NCBI GenBank assembly: GCA_014607495.2
Contig: CP053154.1
Span: 13,640,001 to 13,704,000, forward strand
Length of the DNA stretch: 64,000 bases
Direction: 5' to 3'
DNA from: Carposina sasakii
Taxonomy: Eukaryota; Arthropoda; Insecta; Lepidoptera; Carposinidae
In this document: positions 42,501 to 53,876 of the stretch, in pieces
Layout of the letters: each line of letters begins with the position of its first letter
Position numbering within the stretch: the first letter of the stretch is position 1
Position numbers and translations under genes: made by a program
The notes under the pieces: model-generated
Database searches by the model: none
What the model was told of the DNA's origin: nothing
The model's input: only the letters and a program-made list of their open reading frames with translations

Positions 42501-43097
42501 TGACAACTCTTCCTCTCATGTTTTCGTGTAAACACCAATTTATATTGTCGCAATTTTATGTAACAAAATAACTTGGCACCTACCTACACTCTATATCAAA
42601 TGAAAGCACTCGTTATTAAATTACATATCCAAATATATTTTTGTTATTATAATTCAAGAAAGAAAGAAGACGACAATGGACCTTTTTCCCCCTGGTCTCT
42701 GAAACTACTGAGCCTAAAATTTCAGTATAAATTATGAAATACTGTTCATTACTTGCAGATTACAGAAAGACATATAAAATTGGCATTGTACGGAACTCTC
42801 TTTACGCAAGTTCAACTCCTACTTGGCCGATTTTGGTGTTACATGCGTATGTTTGATTTAGGCTGTCAATAAGGAAAATTTTGCTATTTTCTTCATCTCT
42901 ATTGTAAATAGGTATTATCTTTTTTGTTTCGTTTTATACTAAAGGAACAGCCTGGAAACAGCGCTTCTTACTAAAAACTGCCTCCCGAAAATTTGACCAA
43001 TTTGACCTTGAAAAACTAGACGGGGAAAAAGTAGAGTGTACTCACAATTTAATTTTAATGGACATTTCATTCAATGACATTTCTACCACGAACAACC

Positions 43098-43670
43098 CAA
43101 GTAACACAGGAAGCATTTTAACAAACGGATAATTAACTTATGTAGAACCTAAGGTTCGTAGAAACTCTTATATGAGTTTACCGAGCATCTTGATGCTTTA
43201 TATGAGCATTTTGAAACCATTATGATGCTTTACACTTTATAAGGGGTGGATAATGGCATATCAAAATGATTTTTGTAATGCCTGTAGTTTTAGTGCATCA
43301 ATACACAAAGCAGCTTTGCAGCTTTCAGCTGTTTTTAGTACATTTGGCTCTACAATTGCATTTTTAAGTAGGATATAAATGCTCAATGCTGTTTAGTAAC
43401 ATAAACATAAACCATTATGTCATGTAAATGCCATACAGCTTTTAGCTGTTTTTTATGTCTATGCTGCATAATAGCATAAACTTGTGCTATTATAATGCAG
43501 CGTAATTCCATTCTACAGCTTTGGGCTGTTTTAGTGCCCTTCGTTATTTAATAGCACTTTTAACTAGTAAGGAAATGCCTAGTATTGCTAAGTAGCATAA
43601 ACGTGAATCAATGTAAAGCTTGCATTTTTGAAGGTCAACTGAGTTCTTTTAAACAGCTAATTTTTATGGT
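43098..43670. repeat. Repeat block with recurring CAGCTnnnAGCTG motifs
   Basis: Opens with CAAGTAACACAGGAAGC, similar to the terminus of the 28823-30591 element, and contains recurring hairpin-like words CAGCTTTCAGCTG, CAGCTTTTAGCTG and CAGCTTTGGGCTG plus AGCATAAAC. A right-hand terminus was not found. Possibly a diverged or truncated relative. Confidence 0.45.
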
Positions 43671-45399
43671 GGATACATAATAATTAATAAGTAAAGATTA
43701 GATTATCCGTTTCTAAAAAAAGTAGGAATAATTGCAGAGAACCCAATGGAATTTGTACTGGCCTAAAAATAGGTAACATAAAATTACATTACACATTTAC
43801 AAAATAAAAAAGGATGGTCTTAGCCATTGTGATATTGTCCGTGACCCTAAAGACCTGGAATGTAAATTGGTATATTTACGAGTACATAATTATGAATACT
43901 TATATTTCGTACCACTATTGCATACGTACAAATAAGAAACGTTGTTTTAAGTGCTTTAGTGTCTTATTTAGATTAAAGGGATTTAACAACTATTAAATAA
44001 ATAACCATTAAATATCTTTTATTTTATTTGCACAAGTTTTTCCATCGTTCTTTGAAGCTGAGCATAAGAACGATAAATGTTTTTGTAATGAACGACAAAT
44101 GTTTTGTGCTCTATCTGCCAGTAATTGATCCAGTGATATAATATTTCGGTAGCTTTAACGTTACTATAATATATACGTGGGTTTCCTTGATTATCTGAAA
44201 ATTTAAATTTTAGCACCTATACTAACTAGTGATTACAAAATGTTACAGTGACAGGCGCCACCAAGCTAGGCGTTTAAACCTTTTCTGGGTCCACCCAAAG
44301 CTACGCAGAGAAAATTATCACTAAAATTAATCCGCTCAGTAAATGGCGGCAGTAGGCGTAAAAGCGAGACAGACAGAGTTACTTTCACATTTATAATGTT
44401 ATATATGATAATAAAAAGTATAACATTTCAAAATAAATTCATTGTAGGGTCGGTCTCTTGTTATGGAAAAGTATGTGCACCCTACTCAAAAATATACAAT
44501 ACACAGAAAATGTTTAAAAAGTAGCTTCAGAAGCAAATATTGGGATTATGAGGATAAGCAACTAACTAAATAAAGTTTTGTGACAAATATTTAAAAAAGC
44601 AAGAGTGAATATTGCCTAAAATTTGCCGTTTAAGTTTTTGCCTAGGGCCATAGTTTGGAAATTCAATTTTGTACTTACGAGTGATATAATAAGTTGGATC
44701 CTGGATGCCACTCGCTTCTGCAACCACGAACAATACATTTCACTACTGTATTTATATCAATACCACCAAAATATCTTATTTAGTCCACACAAATATGCGA
44801 AGCGATTCAAACAAATCGACTTGACATGATTTGACAAAATTGTCATGTGCTACCCAGGGATACCATTACATAGCAACAGAACATTCCTTAAAATACAGAA
44901 TTTTTGCTACCGCGAAGGTTTGTTTTACTATATTATGTACACTTTATTTATAATACAAATTACATTAAATACATTTCATTACTCTATTAAATATGTAAAC
45001 ATTTTCAAAACGAATCCAAGTTTTTCATGATAATATTATATTTATGCCTTTTCAACGTCTTTACTTACATTATAGGGTATTTTTTTGCTGTGTAAGGGAT
45101 CCCTTGTGGGAAAACAAGGGGGGGAGGCTGTCATTTTTTCATGTTTCAATTTCTTGTTCAGAGCTTGGAATCCATCCTAAGAGGAGATACCAAATCCCTG
45201 GGAACAGCCACGTGTGACATTGTCCATGTAAAAAATCTATTCTCCTCTTTTAAATTTAATTAGAAACCGAAAGGTTATAAAAAGAACATAGGCTATTGCG
45301 GTAGGTGGTACCACCGCGCGATAATGGAATACCGTGTGGACAATGTCGCGGGCAACAACAAGTTTTTCATATATTGAATACACTATAAATCTATGTATA
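43671..45399. other. Intronic, no feature recognised
   Basis: AT-rich sequence. Short frames (for example 44623-44829) have no recognisable content. Confidence 0.4.
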
Positions 45400-45645
45400 C
45401 AGCCTCCTGCACCCACTGCTGAGTAAAGGCCTTTTCTTCACTACGCCACTGTCCTATGTTCTGGGCTAACCCCATCCAATGGTGTCCAACAGATTTTTGG
45501 GATATCATCTAACCATTGGAAGGGTTCTTCGGTCTTAAAGCATCCCTCGGCCACCATCCTGTCACCGCTATAGTCTATTACCATAATCCCTCGTGTCCAA
45601 ATGTCTTGCCCACCTCCACTTCAGCACTAGCATACGTGAAATTAA
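45400..45645 (-). pseudogene. Decayed LINE 3' end
   Basis: The minus strand starts in a KWRWARHLDTRD-like stretch, the counterpart of the WQWAGHI region of RTE proteins, and ends in CTCAGCAGTGGGTGCAGG, a diverged RTE-type tail. Several stops. Confidence 0.5.
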
Positions 45646-46879
45646 TGAACATATGAGAAATCTACTAATTTCAACCTTGAGGCGATCACTGTATTATTAT
45701 AGCCGCTGAAGACAGGCTAAGTAGCTGGACCAGCACTTGGCCCAAGGTGTGGCGAAATACGTGCAACAATAACGCCCTCCAGTGGCTTTATATCGGTACT
45801 AAAGCTAAATGCGCCAACCCAGTCGTCAATCTTCAGACTGGATCTCTGGATAAATGATATCTGACTTTATGTGAGCTTTATTGTTTACGTGAGATAAATG
45901 CGAATGAAATTTCAGATTCAATTTTGGAACGCTATAAAAAAGCGAATGAACCTCCTTTACTTTCACCGTTATGCCCCTCGCAACTTATCTGGGTCAGTAA
46001 CAGGTGTCGCTACTATCTTCGCAAACTATAAAACAAGCTGTATGCTGACAGAAGTTTACGATTACTTTCGCTGGCATATTAAACTGCGTTATGTTTGTAC
46101 GGCTTATGCCCAGAGTTTGCTAGTGGTTTTTAACTACGGAACCTATAATGAATTCATGGCACACTAATAAATATATACATGTTGTTATTTTTATCGTCAT
46201 CGAATACTACGCATTTTCCTCATCGTCACAAACATTTTTCTCGATGTAAGCACTGATTTCCAAGATAATAAGATCCAAAGTTGAGTTATCGGTTGTAACA
46301 AACATTTTTCATGACAACCAACGCAAACTCTAGAGCCTATTGCGCGCGACGAAATGAATGTACAAAAATCAGAAAAATTCAATTCATTTTCCAGCATTTT
46401 TTACTGCTATCATATAAGTATATATCATTATATGCATAAAACATTTTGCTGGCACATCACTCACCACATGTTAGTTTTAAGTCTTATTTTGTATTTTTAT
46501 TGTTTAATTTTTACTATGTTATATGATGTGTGTTATTTTAGTTAAAAAATAATTTTTGTAACGAAAAAACATCAAAAACATCCTGTATAATCTATATTTA
46601 GAGAGGTTCGGTAACATGTCCCATTGGATTCGTTACTGAGCTAGATTGTTGTATTTGTGCCCGAAAAACGGAGTTACCAAATCAAATCAAATCAAATCAT
46701 TTTATTGCATACTAAGTGTACATAACAGTTTTTAAAAAATCAAAGCACTTATAACTTAGTAGCCCTTATGAGGCACCGCAACACTCTTAAAACTAAAAAG
46801 ACTAAAGTAAACTAAACTATAATTATGTTTTTTTTTTTTTTATCTACTTATTATTATTATATAGGTGCATGTGCAATAA

Positions 46880-48667
46880 CTATTGTCCAGTTAAATATTC
46901 ATTTAAGTCATAGGGACATATTTCAATCAGGTATTTTTTCAATGTATGGTTAAATGTGGTTAATTTACTCTCATTTTTTATTTTTTTCGGTAATTTATTA
47001 AATATTTTGATTGCCATAAAATATGGACTTTCGTTTAGCATTTTCAGTTTAGATGGAGGTTGGTATAGATTTTCTTTATTTCGTGTGTTGATATTATGGG
47101 TATCTTTTATTTGGAGAAATATATTTCGATTTTTAAATGTAAATAAACATATGTCGTGTATATATATTGCAGGCAATGTCAGTAAATTAAATTTTAGGAA
47201 ATACGGTCTACAGCTTTGTGTATTATCAATGCGGGCAATTATTCTAATACATTTTTTCTGCATGATGAACAGGTCATGTGCATCTACACTGTGGCCCCAT
47301 AGCATTACCCCGTAGCGAAGCCACGAGTAGGCGTATGCGTAGTAGGCCGATAGTGCAGTTTCCGTGTTAGTACTGTTATTTAATTCATATAAGGCATAGG
47401 TGAATTTATATAACTTAGCTTTTGTAATTATAATATGATTTTTCCAATTTAGGTTTGTATCAATATTTATACCAAGTAAGTTAAATGTATCTACATGTTC
47501 TATATTTATGTTATCAAATTGTATATTAATGTCTAATGGTGATCTATTATAAGGACGAAATTGTATTATTTTAGTTTTTTTGAAGTTAATTTCCAAATTA
47601 TGGTCATTGAGCCAGTTTGTTACGGATTTTAATATATTATGAATTAGATTATTAGGGTTAGAGTTTTTGTTGCATTGAACTAATATAGAAATATCATCAG
47701 CAAATAGAACAGGTAGGGCGAACTCCCTGTCTAAAATTTTTGGAAGATCATTTATATATATTAGAAACAAGACACAACCTAATACACTTCCTTGTGGTAT
47801 TGAATTTGTAAGTTCTTTCTCTTTTGATCTTATTACTTTTAACTCCTTATTTTCAGAGTTATAGTTCTCAATTTGTACTATTTGTTTTCTATTTTGCAAG
47901 TATGATGTAAACCAACGATGTGCTTGTCCACGAATACCAGAGCCATACAATTTATTAAGTAAGATATTATAAGGCACTTTGTCATAGGCTTTGGTCATAT
48001 CTATAAGTATTCCTAGAGCACATTTTTGGTCATTTATATGTTGAAGAGCCATTTGTATGTATTTATAAACTGATAGCGTGGTTGATCTTGCCTTGCGGAA
48101 ACCATTTTGACTATCGTCTAGAATACTATTTTTTTCTAAGAAGCCGTAAAGTCGGTTGCACATTGCTTTTTCGAAAATCTTGGAGAATGTTGGTAGTAAT
48201 GCTATAGGTCTGTAATTGTTGGGGTCACTTTTGCAATCTTTTTTATGTACTGGTTTTATTAATGCTACTTTCAAATGATCAGGGAATATTCCTTCTTCAA
48301 AGCTTTGGTTAATTAGGAGTGTTAATGGAATGGATAATTCTTCGGCGCATTTTTTAATTAGTATAGCTGGTATGTCATCTATACCGAAGCTGTGTTTGTT
48401 TTTTAATGACTTTATTATATTAAGGATTTCCTTTTTGTCAACTGGTCTAAGGTACATAGAGTAAATAGGAGAGTTAATGACAGGGTGTCCTTGTATCTGC
48501 CTACTATTGCTTTTATTTTTGTCTTCTCCAATCGAAGAAAAGAACTCATTAAACATATTTGAAATAGCTGAAGGACATTCTATGGTTTCATTATTTATTT
48601 TTAATTTCATATTTTTTTGACGTTTTTTGTTTGTTTTTCCTGTTTTATTGTTGATTATTTTCCACAT
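46880..48667 (-). pseudogene. LINE ORF2, reverse transcriptase part
   Basis: 595 codons open from ATG at 48667. Palm motifs: NNYRPIALLPTFSKIFEK (about 150-167), first catalytic Asp in LIDMTKAYD (221-229), NSIPQGSVLG (288-297) and LFADDISILV (321-330, catalytic Asp pair). The C-terminal region has YSWLRYGVMLWGH and FNLLTLPAIYIHDI, shared with the fragment at 8778-9578. It is ORF2 downstream of a frameshift, not a separate gene; the ATG at 48667 is incidental. Confidence 0.9.
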
Positions 48668-48669
48668 AG

Positions 48670-49740
48670 TTATGATTTATTGTCCGAATTTTTCATTTGT
48701 TTGATGTAATCTAGCTTTTTTGATACGATGACACTTCGTTTTAGTATACGACTATATGTTGCAAAGTATTTGTGCAATACATCGCTTTTGCTTTCATTAA
48801 GAATAGTTCTAAGAACTCTTTTATGTGCACAAGATTGTTTTAGTCCGGTGGTTAACCAACTCTTTTTAGGCTTATTTTTAATTTTAATTTTTTGTTTTGG
48901 AATGTGTTTTTGAAGGTTCTTACTGATTACTTCCATAAAGTTATTATAATTATTATTGACATTTTTATTTTTATAAATTATTTTATCCCATTCTATTCCG
49001 TTTAGTGAGTCTTTGAAGTATTGTATGCTGTTATTTGAGAATATCCTTTTTTCCACATACCATATTGTGTTTATATTTTCATAGGCATTTTTAGTTTTTA
49101 ATATAATATTTACAGATTTGTGATCACAGAGTCCGAGATCTTCAACATATGAATTAATAACTAAAGATGACTGGTTAATAAATATGAGGTCGATACATTT
49201 AGATGTAGACTTTGTTACACGTGTAGGTTCCTGTATTAATTGTTTAAATTTAAATGTTTTCATTAAGTGTAAGAATTCTTTCGTTTGCTTATTTGTTTTA
49301 TCTAGTATGTCTATGTTGAAGTCACCACCTATAATAACCGTTCTGTTCCTATCTTTAGTTATCAACATGGTAAGAATTTTACTTAATTGGTTATAAAATA
49401 TATCAATGTGCCGGTCGGCTCTATATAAACCTATAAAAATACAATTTATCTTAGGTATTTCTATTGCACTAAATTCTATTATATACTCTAAGGAATGTTT
49501 TACAATATCCTTCCTATTAATATATTTTATATTATCTTTTAACAAAAAGCAGACACCTCCACCTTTATAATTTTTTCTACAAAATATTGAAGTAAAATGG
49601 TATCCCGGTACTTTAACAGAGTCACAAAAGTATTCATCTCTCCAAACCTCTGACATTGACAATATATCAGTATCAGCGTCAGTTAGTAAATGTTCAATTA
49701 GATGTATCTTGTTACCAATACTTTGGATATTTTGAAATCT
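48670..49740 (-). pseudogene. LINE ORF2, AP-like endonuclease part
   Basis: Exonuclease-endonuclease-phosphatase fold. RFQNIQSIGNKIHLIEHLL lies at the true N-terminus near 49740-49690, then SEVWRDE (catalytic Glu), VIIGGDFNIDILDK and a terminal LGLCDHKSV (catalytic Asp-His). The frame ends at TAA 48672-48670, two bases before the reverse transcriptase ATG; one added base would join the frames. The domain begins upstream of the first in-frame ATG (49656), so translation normally starts elsewhere or by coupling from ORF1. Confidence 0.88.
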
Positions 49741-49750
49741 AACGGTAAAT

Positions 49751-50935
49751 TTAGAAACGAAATGGCTGCTTTTCTGGAGAGATGGTTACCCTTGCAATAT
49801 TATTGTTTGTTTCATCTCTAGTTGTGATGTCAATATTTTCTGTTGGCGTCTGGTTCTCATGTATGTATATTTTTCCATTTACGAAAAGTTTATTTCTTCT
49901 TATAACTGCATATTGGCCATGTTTTCGTGCTTCTCGCAAGGCTTCTAATAATATCTTTCGTTCTCGTATTTCGTTTGAACTTAGATATTCAGTTATGGCG
50001 AGACCTGAATTTCTGAAGTATTGTCTTTGCTGTAGCAGGCTTCTGGTCATATTTTTGCTAAGTAATTCTATTACCAATGGCCTGTTTTTCCCTTGTCGTC
50101 CGATGCGCGTCAAATCCTCTATGTAGCCATGTAGGTTGACATTCAACATTTCGCGAAAAATGTGTATCACGCGATCGTGGGTGTCATTTCTAGTCTCATT
50201 ATAGTTTTCTGTCAATCCATGTAACACTATTTTCTTGCAGTTGGCATAGTCTTGAGTGATATTACTTGTAGCCTTATTATCAGAGTTAGTATCTAAGTAT
50301 TGGCATTGTAGAGTGCTTATTTCTTTATTTAAGCGCAGGTTTTCGGCTTCTAAACTTGCAATCTTCTTATTTATGGCATATATATCATTTTTTATTATTT
50401 TTTGCTCCGAAGATAACACATTAACTTTTTGTCTAAATTCTAATTGGAGGTTTTGCAATTCAGACTGGATTACACATTTTATATCTTCAATTAAGGACTT
50501 TCTGTCATCCGAAAATTTTTGGTTTAAGAGTTTGCTGATTTGATCCAGGGTAACTGTTTGCGGTGTTTCCAAATCTAAAAACGGGTTACTTCTATCAAAG
50601 GGTTCTGTTATTTTAATTTCATCTGTGTCACTAGAAGAAATATTTAATAATTGTTGTTTACGTCTCATGGTTATATTTTGCGTGTCATCATCTAAGGTTT
50701 TATTATTGAAGTAAGTGCTAGATGTCCCCACTACGACTTCTTTATTATCAGCCTTTCGTGCTGTACTATGGCAGGCTGGGCAAATCCACTTAAGTCTGTA
50801 GTCTCCAGTAAGGGTGTTATAGAAGCGTTTCTCAGAGACATTGGCACATTGTAAGTCGTAATGTTCCTTGCATTGAGAACATTGAAGAAACTGTCTGTCC
50901 GTAATAGTCTGCATACATCCGCCACATAGCGCCAT
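49751..50935 (-). CDS. LINE ORF1: PHD finger, coiled coil, Baculo_FP-like domain
   Basis: 394 aa, intact. Residues 4-55 carry a Cys4-His-Cys3 PHD-type finger (C4, C7, C19, C22, H25, C30, C52, C55). Residues about 150-225 form a heptad-rich coiled coil (KIASLEAENLRLNKEISTL), which likely trimerises the protein. Residues about 235-375 (KKIVLHGLTE ... GKNRPLVIELLS) resemble the Baculo_FP domain shared by baculovirus FP25K-type proteins and lepidopteran LINE ORF1s, an RRM-like nucleic-acid-binding unit. Role: binding element RNA into the retrotransposition particle. The stop (49753-49751) lies within a few bases of where the endonuclease frame must begin, so the two ORFs abut or overlap in different frames. 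Confidence 0.88.
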   Translation of the reverse strand: MALCGGCMQTITDRQFLQCSQCKEHYDLQCANVSEKRFYNTLTGDYRLKWICPACHSTARKADNKEVVVGTSSTYFNNKTLDDDTQNITMRRKQQLLNISSSDTDEIKITEPFDRSNPFLDLETPQTVTLDQISKLLNQKFSDDRKSLIEDIKCVIQSELQNLQLEFRQKVNVLSSEQKIIKNDIYAINKKIASLEAENLRLNKEISTLQCQYLDTNSDNKATSNITQDYANCKKIVLHGLTENYNETRNDTHDRVIHIFREMLNVNLHGYIEDLTRIGRQGKNRPLVIELLSKNMTRSLLQQRQYFRNSGLAITEYLSSNEIRERKILLEALREARKHGQYAVIRRNKLFVNGKIYIHENQTPTENIDITTRDETNNNIARVTISPEKQPFRF

Positions 50936-50999
50936 CTTATAGGCTTTCTTGGAGATGGTTTTGGGTTTTTAAAGGATTTCACTAGGTGGCGTTGTAAAT

Positions 51000-52500
51000 A
51001 TGAACCTTTTGAAAATAGTGGGTTTTCAACTGTATCTCTTTATTCTTATACTAGATGGCGTTGTTTACAAAGAAATTTAAAACGATTTTTTCCTTTCGTT
51101 TTATTTTGTGTTAAATAAACACAAAATATTAATTAGTAGGTAATAGACGATGTGTACACGATAACAATCACATATCATCAATCAATAATTATAGTTATGA
51201 CAACACAGAACTGCAATCACACTAAGCACCATAATGTCGTTAGTTTATTAAATTTAAATTTATCACTGTTTAGTACGTTTATCTTACTATTATTTTTATT
51301 TGTACTATTATATCTTCATATTATACAACTATTGTAATAAGTTTCAATAGAAAGGGAGGTGTTTTACTATTTTAAATAATTAAAAATATACGGAGCCAAT
51401 GTTACTGCTTGCGCACTAGCGCCACCTTCCTTCTCTTAAGTAACACTGTTACACACACGTGGAACTAAATAGGCTACCTGGTGACAAGTGAGTGTGTAAA
51501 TGGCACACTTCTGCCCAACCTCTTTGGGGGATAATGGGTGTAAATGTATGTATGTATATAGAGATGGAGCCTTACATTTTTCAATAGTTGAGCCGCATAC
51601 GAGTTGGAATTAATACAGGTGTCGTAGTCTTGCTACGTAGTTTAACGTAGCGTGCTACGCTTTTTAACGCTACGCTGTCGACTGTCGAGAGATTTTTTGC
51701 ATATCTCACGCTGGATTCCCACGGTGCGTAATATTCCGCACGGACGGACCAGCCCGCACTGACGCACCGTGGGAAGAGTATCGCGGTAATGCAAACATGT
51801 TTTGTATGATGCGTTTCTGCCCATAGTCGAAGGCCGTGAACGATTAACCGCAAAATCACGCACCGTGGGAAGCTAGAATCAGATTTAATGTTAAATTGTT
51901 TTTATACAAAATTTCAAAATTTGGTCGTAAATCCGTGTTTATTGGCCTACGTTTGTGACAACCGAATAAATGATGACAAAACCATCGATACGACTATAAC
52001 CTTCGATTATAGGCAGGGATAAAGGTTACAGATACAAAAGTATTCATTCGAATGATTATAAATCAACTACTAAATTATATGATAAATTGTGCGTGCAAGA
52101 TGTGTCTGCACTGCCCCCGATTCCTCTAAATTTTCCAGTGAAACGCAGCTGTTCAGCTCACAAAATATTTTGCTACTAGTCATACTAATATTCAAAGGAA
52201 AGTGGATGTTTGTTAATTTTTTATCTTTCATAGTAGTTACAAAACGAATTAATGAATAACACGATACATTAATGTTTATACAATTTATTCTTATTCTGCA
52301 CACACATAAAAAAAATTACACTATATAAAAAGAGATGCATGGACAATGCATAAGCCTATCTCTACATGAGATCTCTATTTATTTAGATATTTGTAATTTT
52401 AATTGCAATTAGGTACTGTTATACTGTAAAGCTGTTTTATTAATTTTCAATGATACAATAATTCCCGTTATGTCGCAAAATGCATAATTAAATATATCAA
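51000..52500. other. Intronic, no gene recognised
   Basis: 51390-51440 has CGGAGCCAATGTTACTGCTT and ACTAGCGCCACC words of unknown origin. 51715-51870 contains a small GC-rich inverted repeat around CACGGTGCGT...ACGCACCGTG. No supported gene. Confidence 0.4.
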
Positions 52501-52728
52501 ACGTTTCATTTTTCTTATGGGTAGACGTGCACGTACCGCTGAGTTGTAAAGTATGGAACTGTATGAGACAGGACACACCGGATGCGTATGCGTAGATGTA
52601 AATACAGACGTCAAGCGTTTCATTTTTCTTATGCGTATACGTGCACGTACCGCTGAGTTGTAATGTATGGAACTGTATAAGACAGGACACACCGGATGCG
52701 TATGCGTAGATATAAGCATAGACGTCAA
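52501..52728. repeat. Tandem pair of ACG-rich repeat arms
   Basis: Two ~113-bp direct copies, both with CGTTTCATTTTTCTTATG, GTGCACGTACCGCTGAGTTG and CACCGGATGCGTATGCGTAG. Each is a variant arm of the foldback at 19551-19770. Confidence 0.8.
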
Positions 52729-52744
52729 GCAGTGACAGTTCCAT

Positions 52745-53040
52745 ACATTAAAGGCTCGAGCACACCGGATGCGTATGCGTGCACGTAAGCGTAAACGTAC
52801 ACGTACCTCTGAGTTTAATGTATAGAACTGTCACCGCTTGACGTCTATGCTTACGTTTACGCATATGCATCCGGTCTGCCCGTGCCTATACAATTCCATA
52901 CATTACAACTCGGAGGTACGTATACGTCTCCGCTTACGTGCACGCACATGCATCCGGTATGCTCGAGCCTTAAACTCAGAGGTACGTGTACGTCTACGCT
53001 TACGTGCACGCATACGCATCCGGTGTGCTCGAGGCTTTAT
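52745..53040. mobile_element. Compound ACG-rich foldback
   Basis: Starts TAAAGGCTCGAGCACACCGG and ends CCGGTGTGCTCGAGGCTTTA, with three further arm segments between them in alternating orientation (CGCATATGCATCCGGTCTGC, CACATGCATCCGGTATGCTC). A more complex relative of 19551-19770. Confidence 0.85.
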
Positions 53041-53298
53041 GGTGACTTCGTGTAGCATATTTGAACGTCATAAATGAAAAAGTAAGTATTTCGGACAACA
53101 ACAGAAGATTGCTAAAAGTAATCACAGAGAGCCTTAATGTATTACATTTATCGCAGATCTAAAAGAATAGACGGCGGCCTCATGCTAGATGACGAAATTT
53201 TTTGATCGTCGTTGTCGTGTCGTCTGGTGGAAAAACGCCCAATGTTAGATTGAACAAAGATTACATTTATAAGATTAATTTATATATTCTTCTATTTA

Positions 53299-53520
53299 TC
53301 TATATAGGTACATATAATAAAATTGTAACGGATCGATGTTTGTGCACGCTAATCTCAGAAACGGCTGGATCGATTTCGATGCGGTTATCAGGAATATACT
53401 GTGACAGGTCCCACTTAACATAAAGGCTACTTTTTATTCCGGATTTTTTTTTATCCCGGATAATTTCGACATTTTGTTTTTTCTGCAGTCCACGCGGACG
53501 GAGTCGCGGGCGTCCATTAG
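53299..53520 (+). mobile_element. Helitron-like short repeat, full copy
   Basis: TCTATATAGGTACATATAAT start, CACGCGGACGGAGTCGCGGG near the end, terminal CCATTAG in place of CTAG. Very close to 41372-41589. Confidence 0.65.
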
Positions 53521-53589
53521 CCTGAAAATATAGTCAAATAATTCTGATGTAATTGATGAAAATCGAAATGGGGTAGCATTTGATATATT

Positions 53590-53637
53590 ATAGAGTACGT
53601 ACCCTTCATTAAGGGTGGCAACGTAAAACACACCCTG
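53590..53637 (-). mobile_element. TA-CAGGRTG 380-bp family, terminus only
   Basis: GAGTACGTACCCTTCATTAA and ACACACCCTG-TA match one end of the 59718-60097 element. Confidence 0.6.
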
Positions 53638-53876
53638 TATGACTGACTAAAACATCCAAAATAATAATATTTCTGTACTAATAAAGTATGTCTCATCTCA
53701 CGCAATCATATTTCCATTACTGCATTTATAACTCAATAACACAACAGATTTCCTTGAGATTTTCTCATCATGGGTAGTATTTTAGTTACGATCTACTGTT
53801 ATGGCGCCTGTCTAGACGTTAAGAATAACTCGATAGTACTTAGTTTAATAACTTTATACATGCATAGCGGTGATAG

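Larger units (their letters stand above)
46679..51000 (-). mobile_element. Near-complete CR1/Jockey-like LINE
   Basis: About 4.3 kb in antisense within receptor intron 1. On the minus strand it has a 5' UTR, ORF1 (50935-49751), an ORF2 split into endonuclease (to 48670) and reverse transcriptase (48667-46880), a ~180-bp 3' UTR and a tail of four GATTT units (46698-46679). The exact 5' end is unclear; the words CAACGCCACCTAGT and CAACGCCATCTAGT (near 50990 and 51065) may belong to the 5' UTR. A clean target duplication was not found. A single frameshift is the only evident damage, so insertion is recent. Confidence 0.9.

Noticed and set aside
48665..48672. Two separate genes for endonuclease and reverse transcriptase
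   Set aside because: They are consecutive parts of one ORF2 separated by a single frameshift; fused proteins are the rule in this LINE class.
46679..51480. Target-site duplication of the LINE (GGAGTTACC left, GGAGCCAATGTTAC right)
   Set aside because: The match is not exact and the right candidate lies ~400 bp beyond the likely 5' end.
52409..53077. Frames with repeated peptide segments such as YIYAYASGVSCLIQFH
   Set aside because: They are translations of the ACG-rich foldback arms; the repeat is at the DNA level and occurs in all frames.
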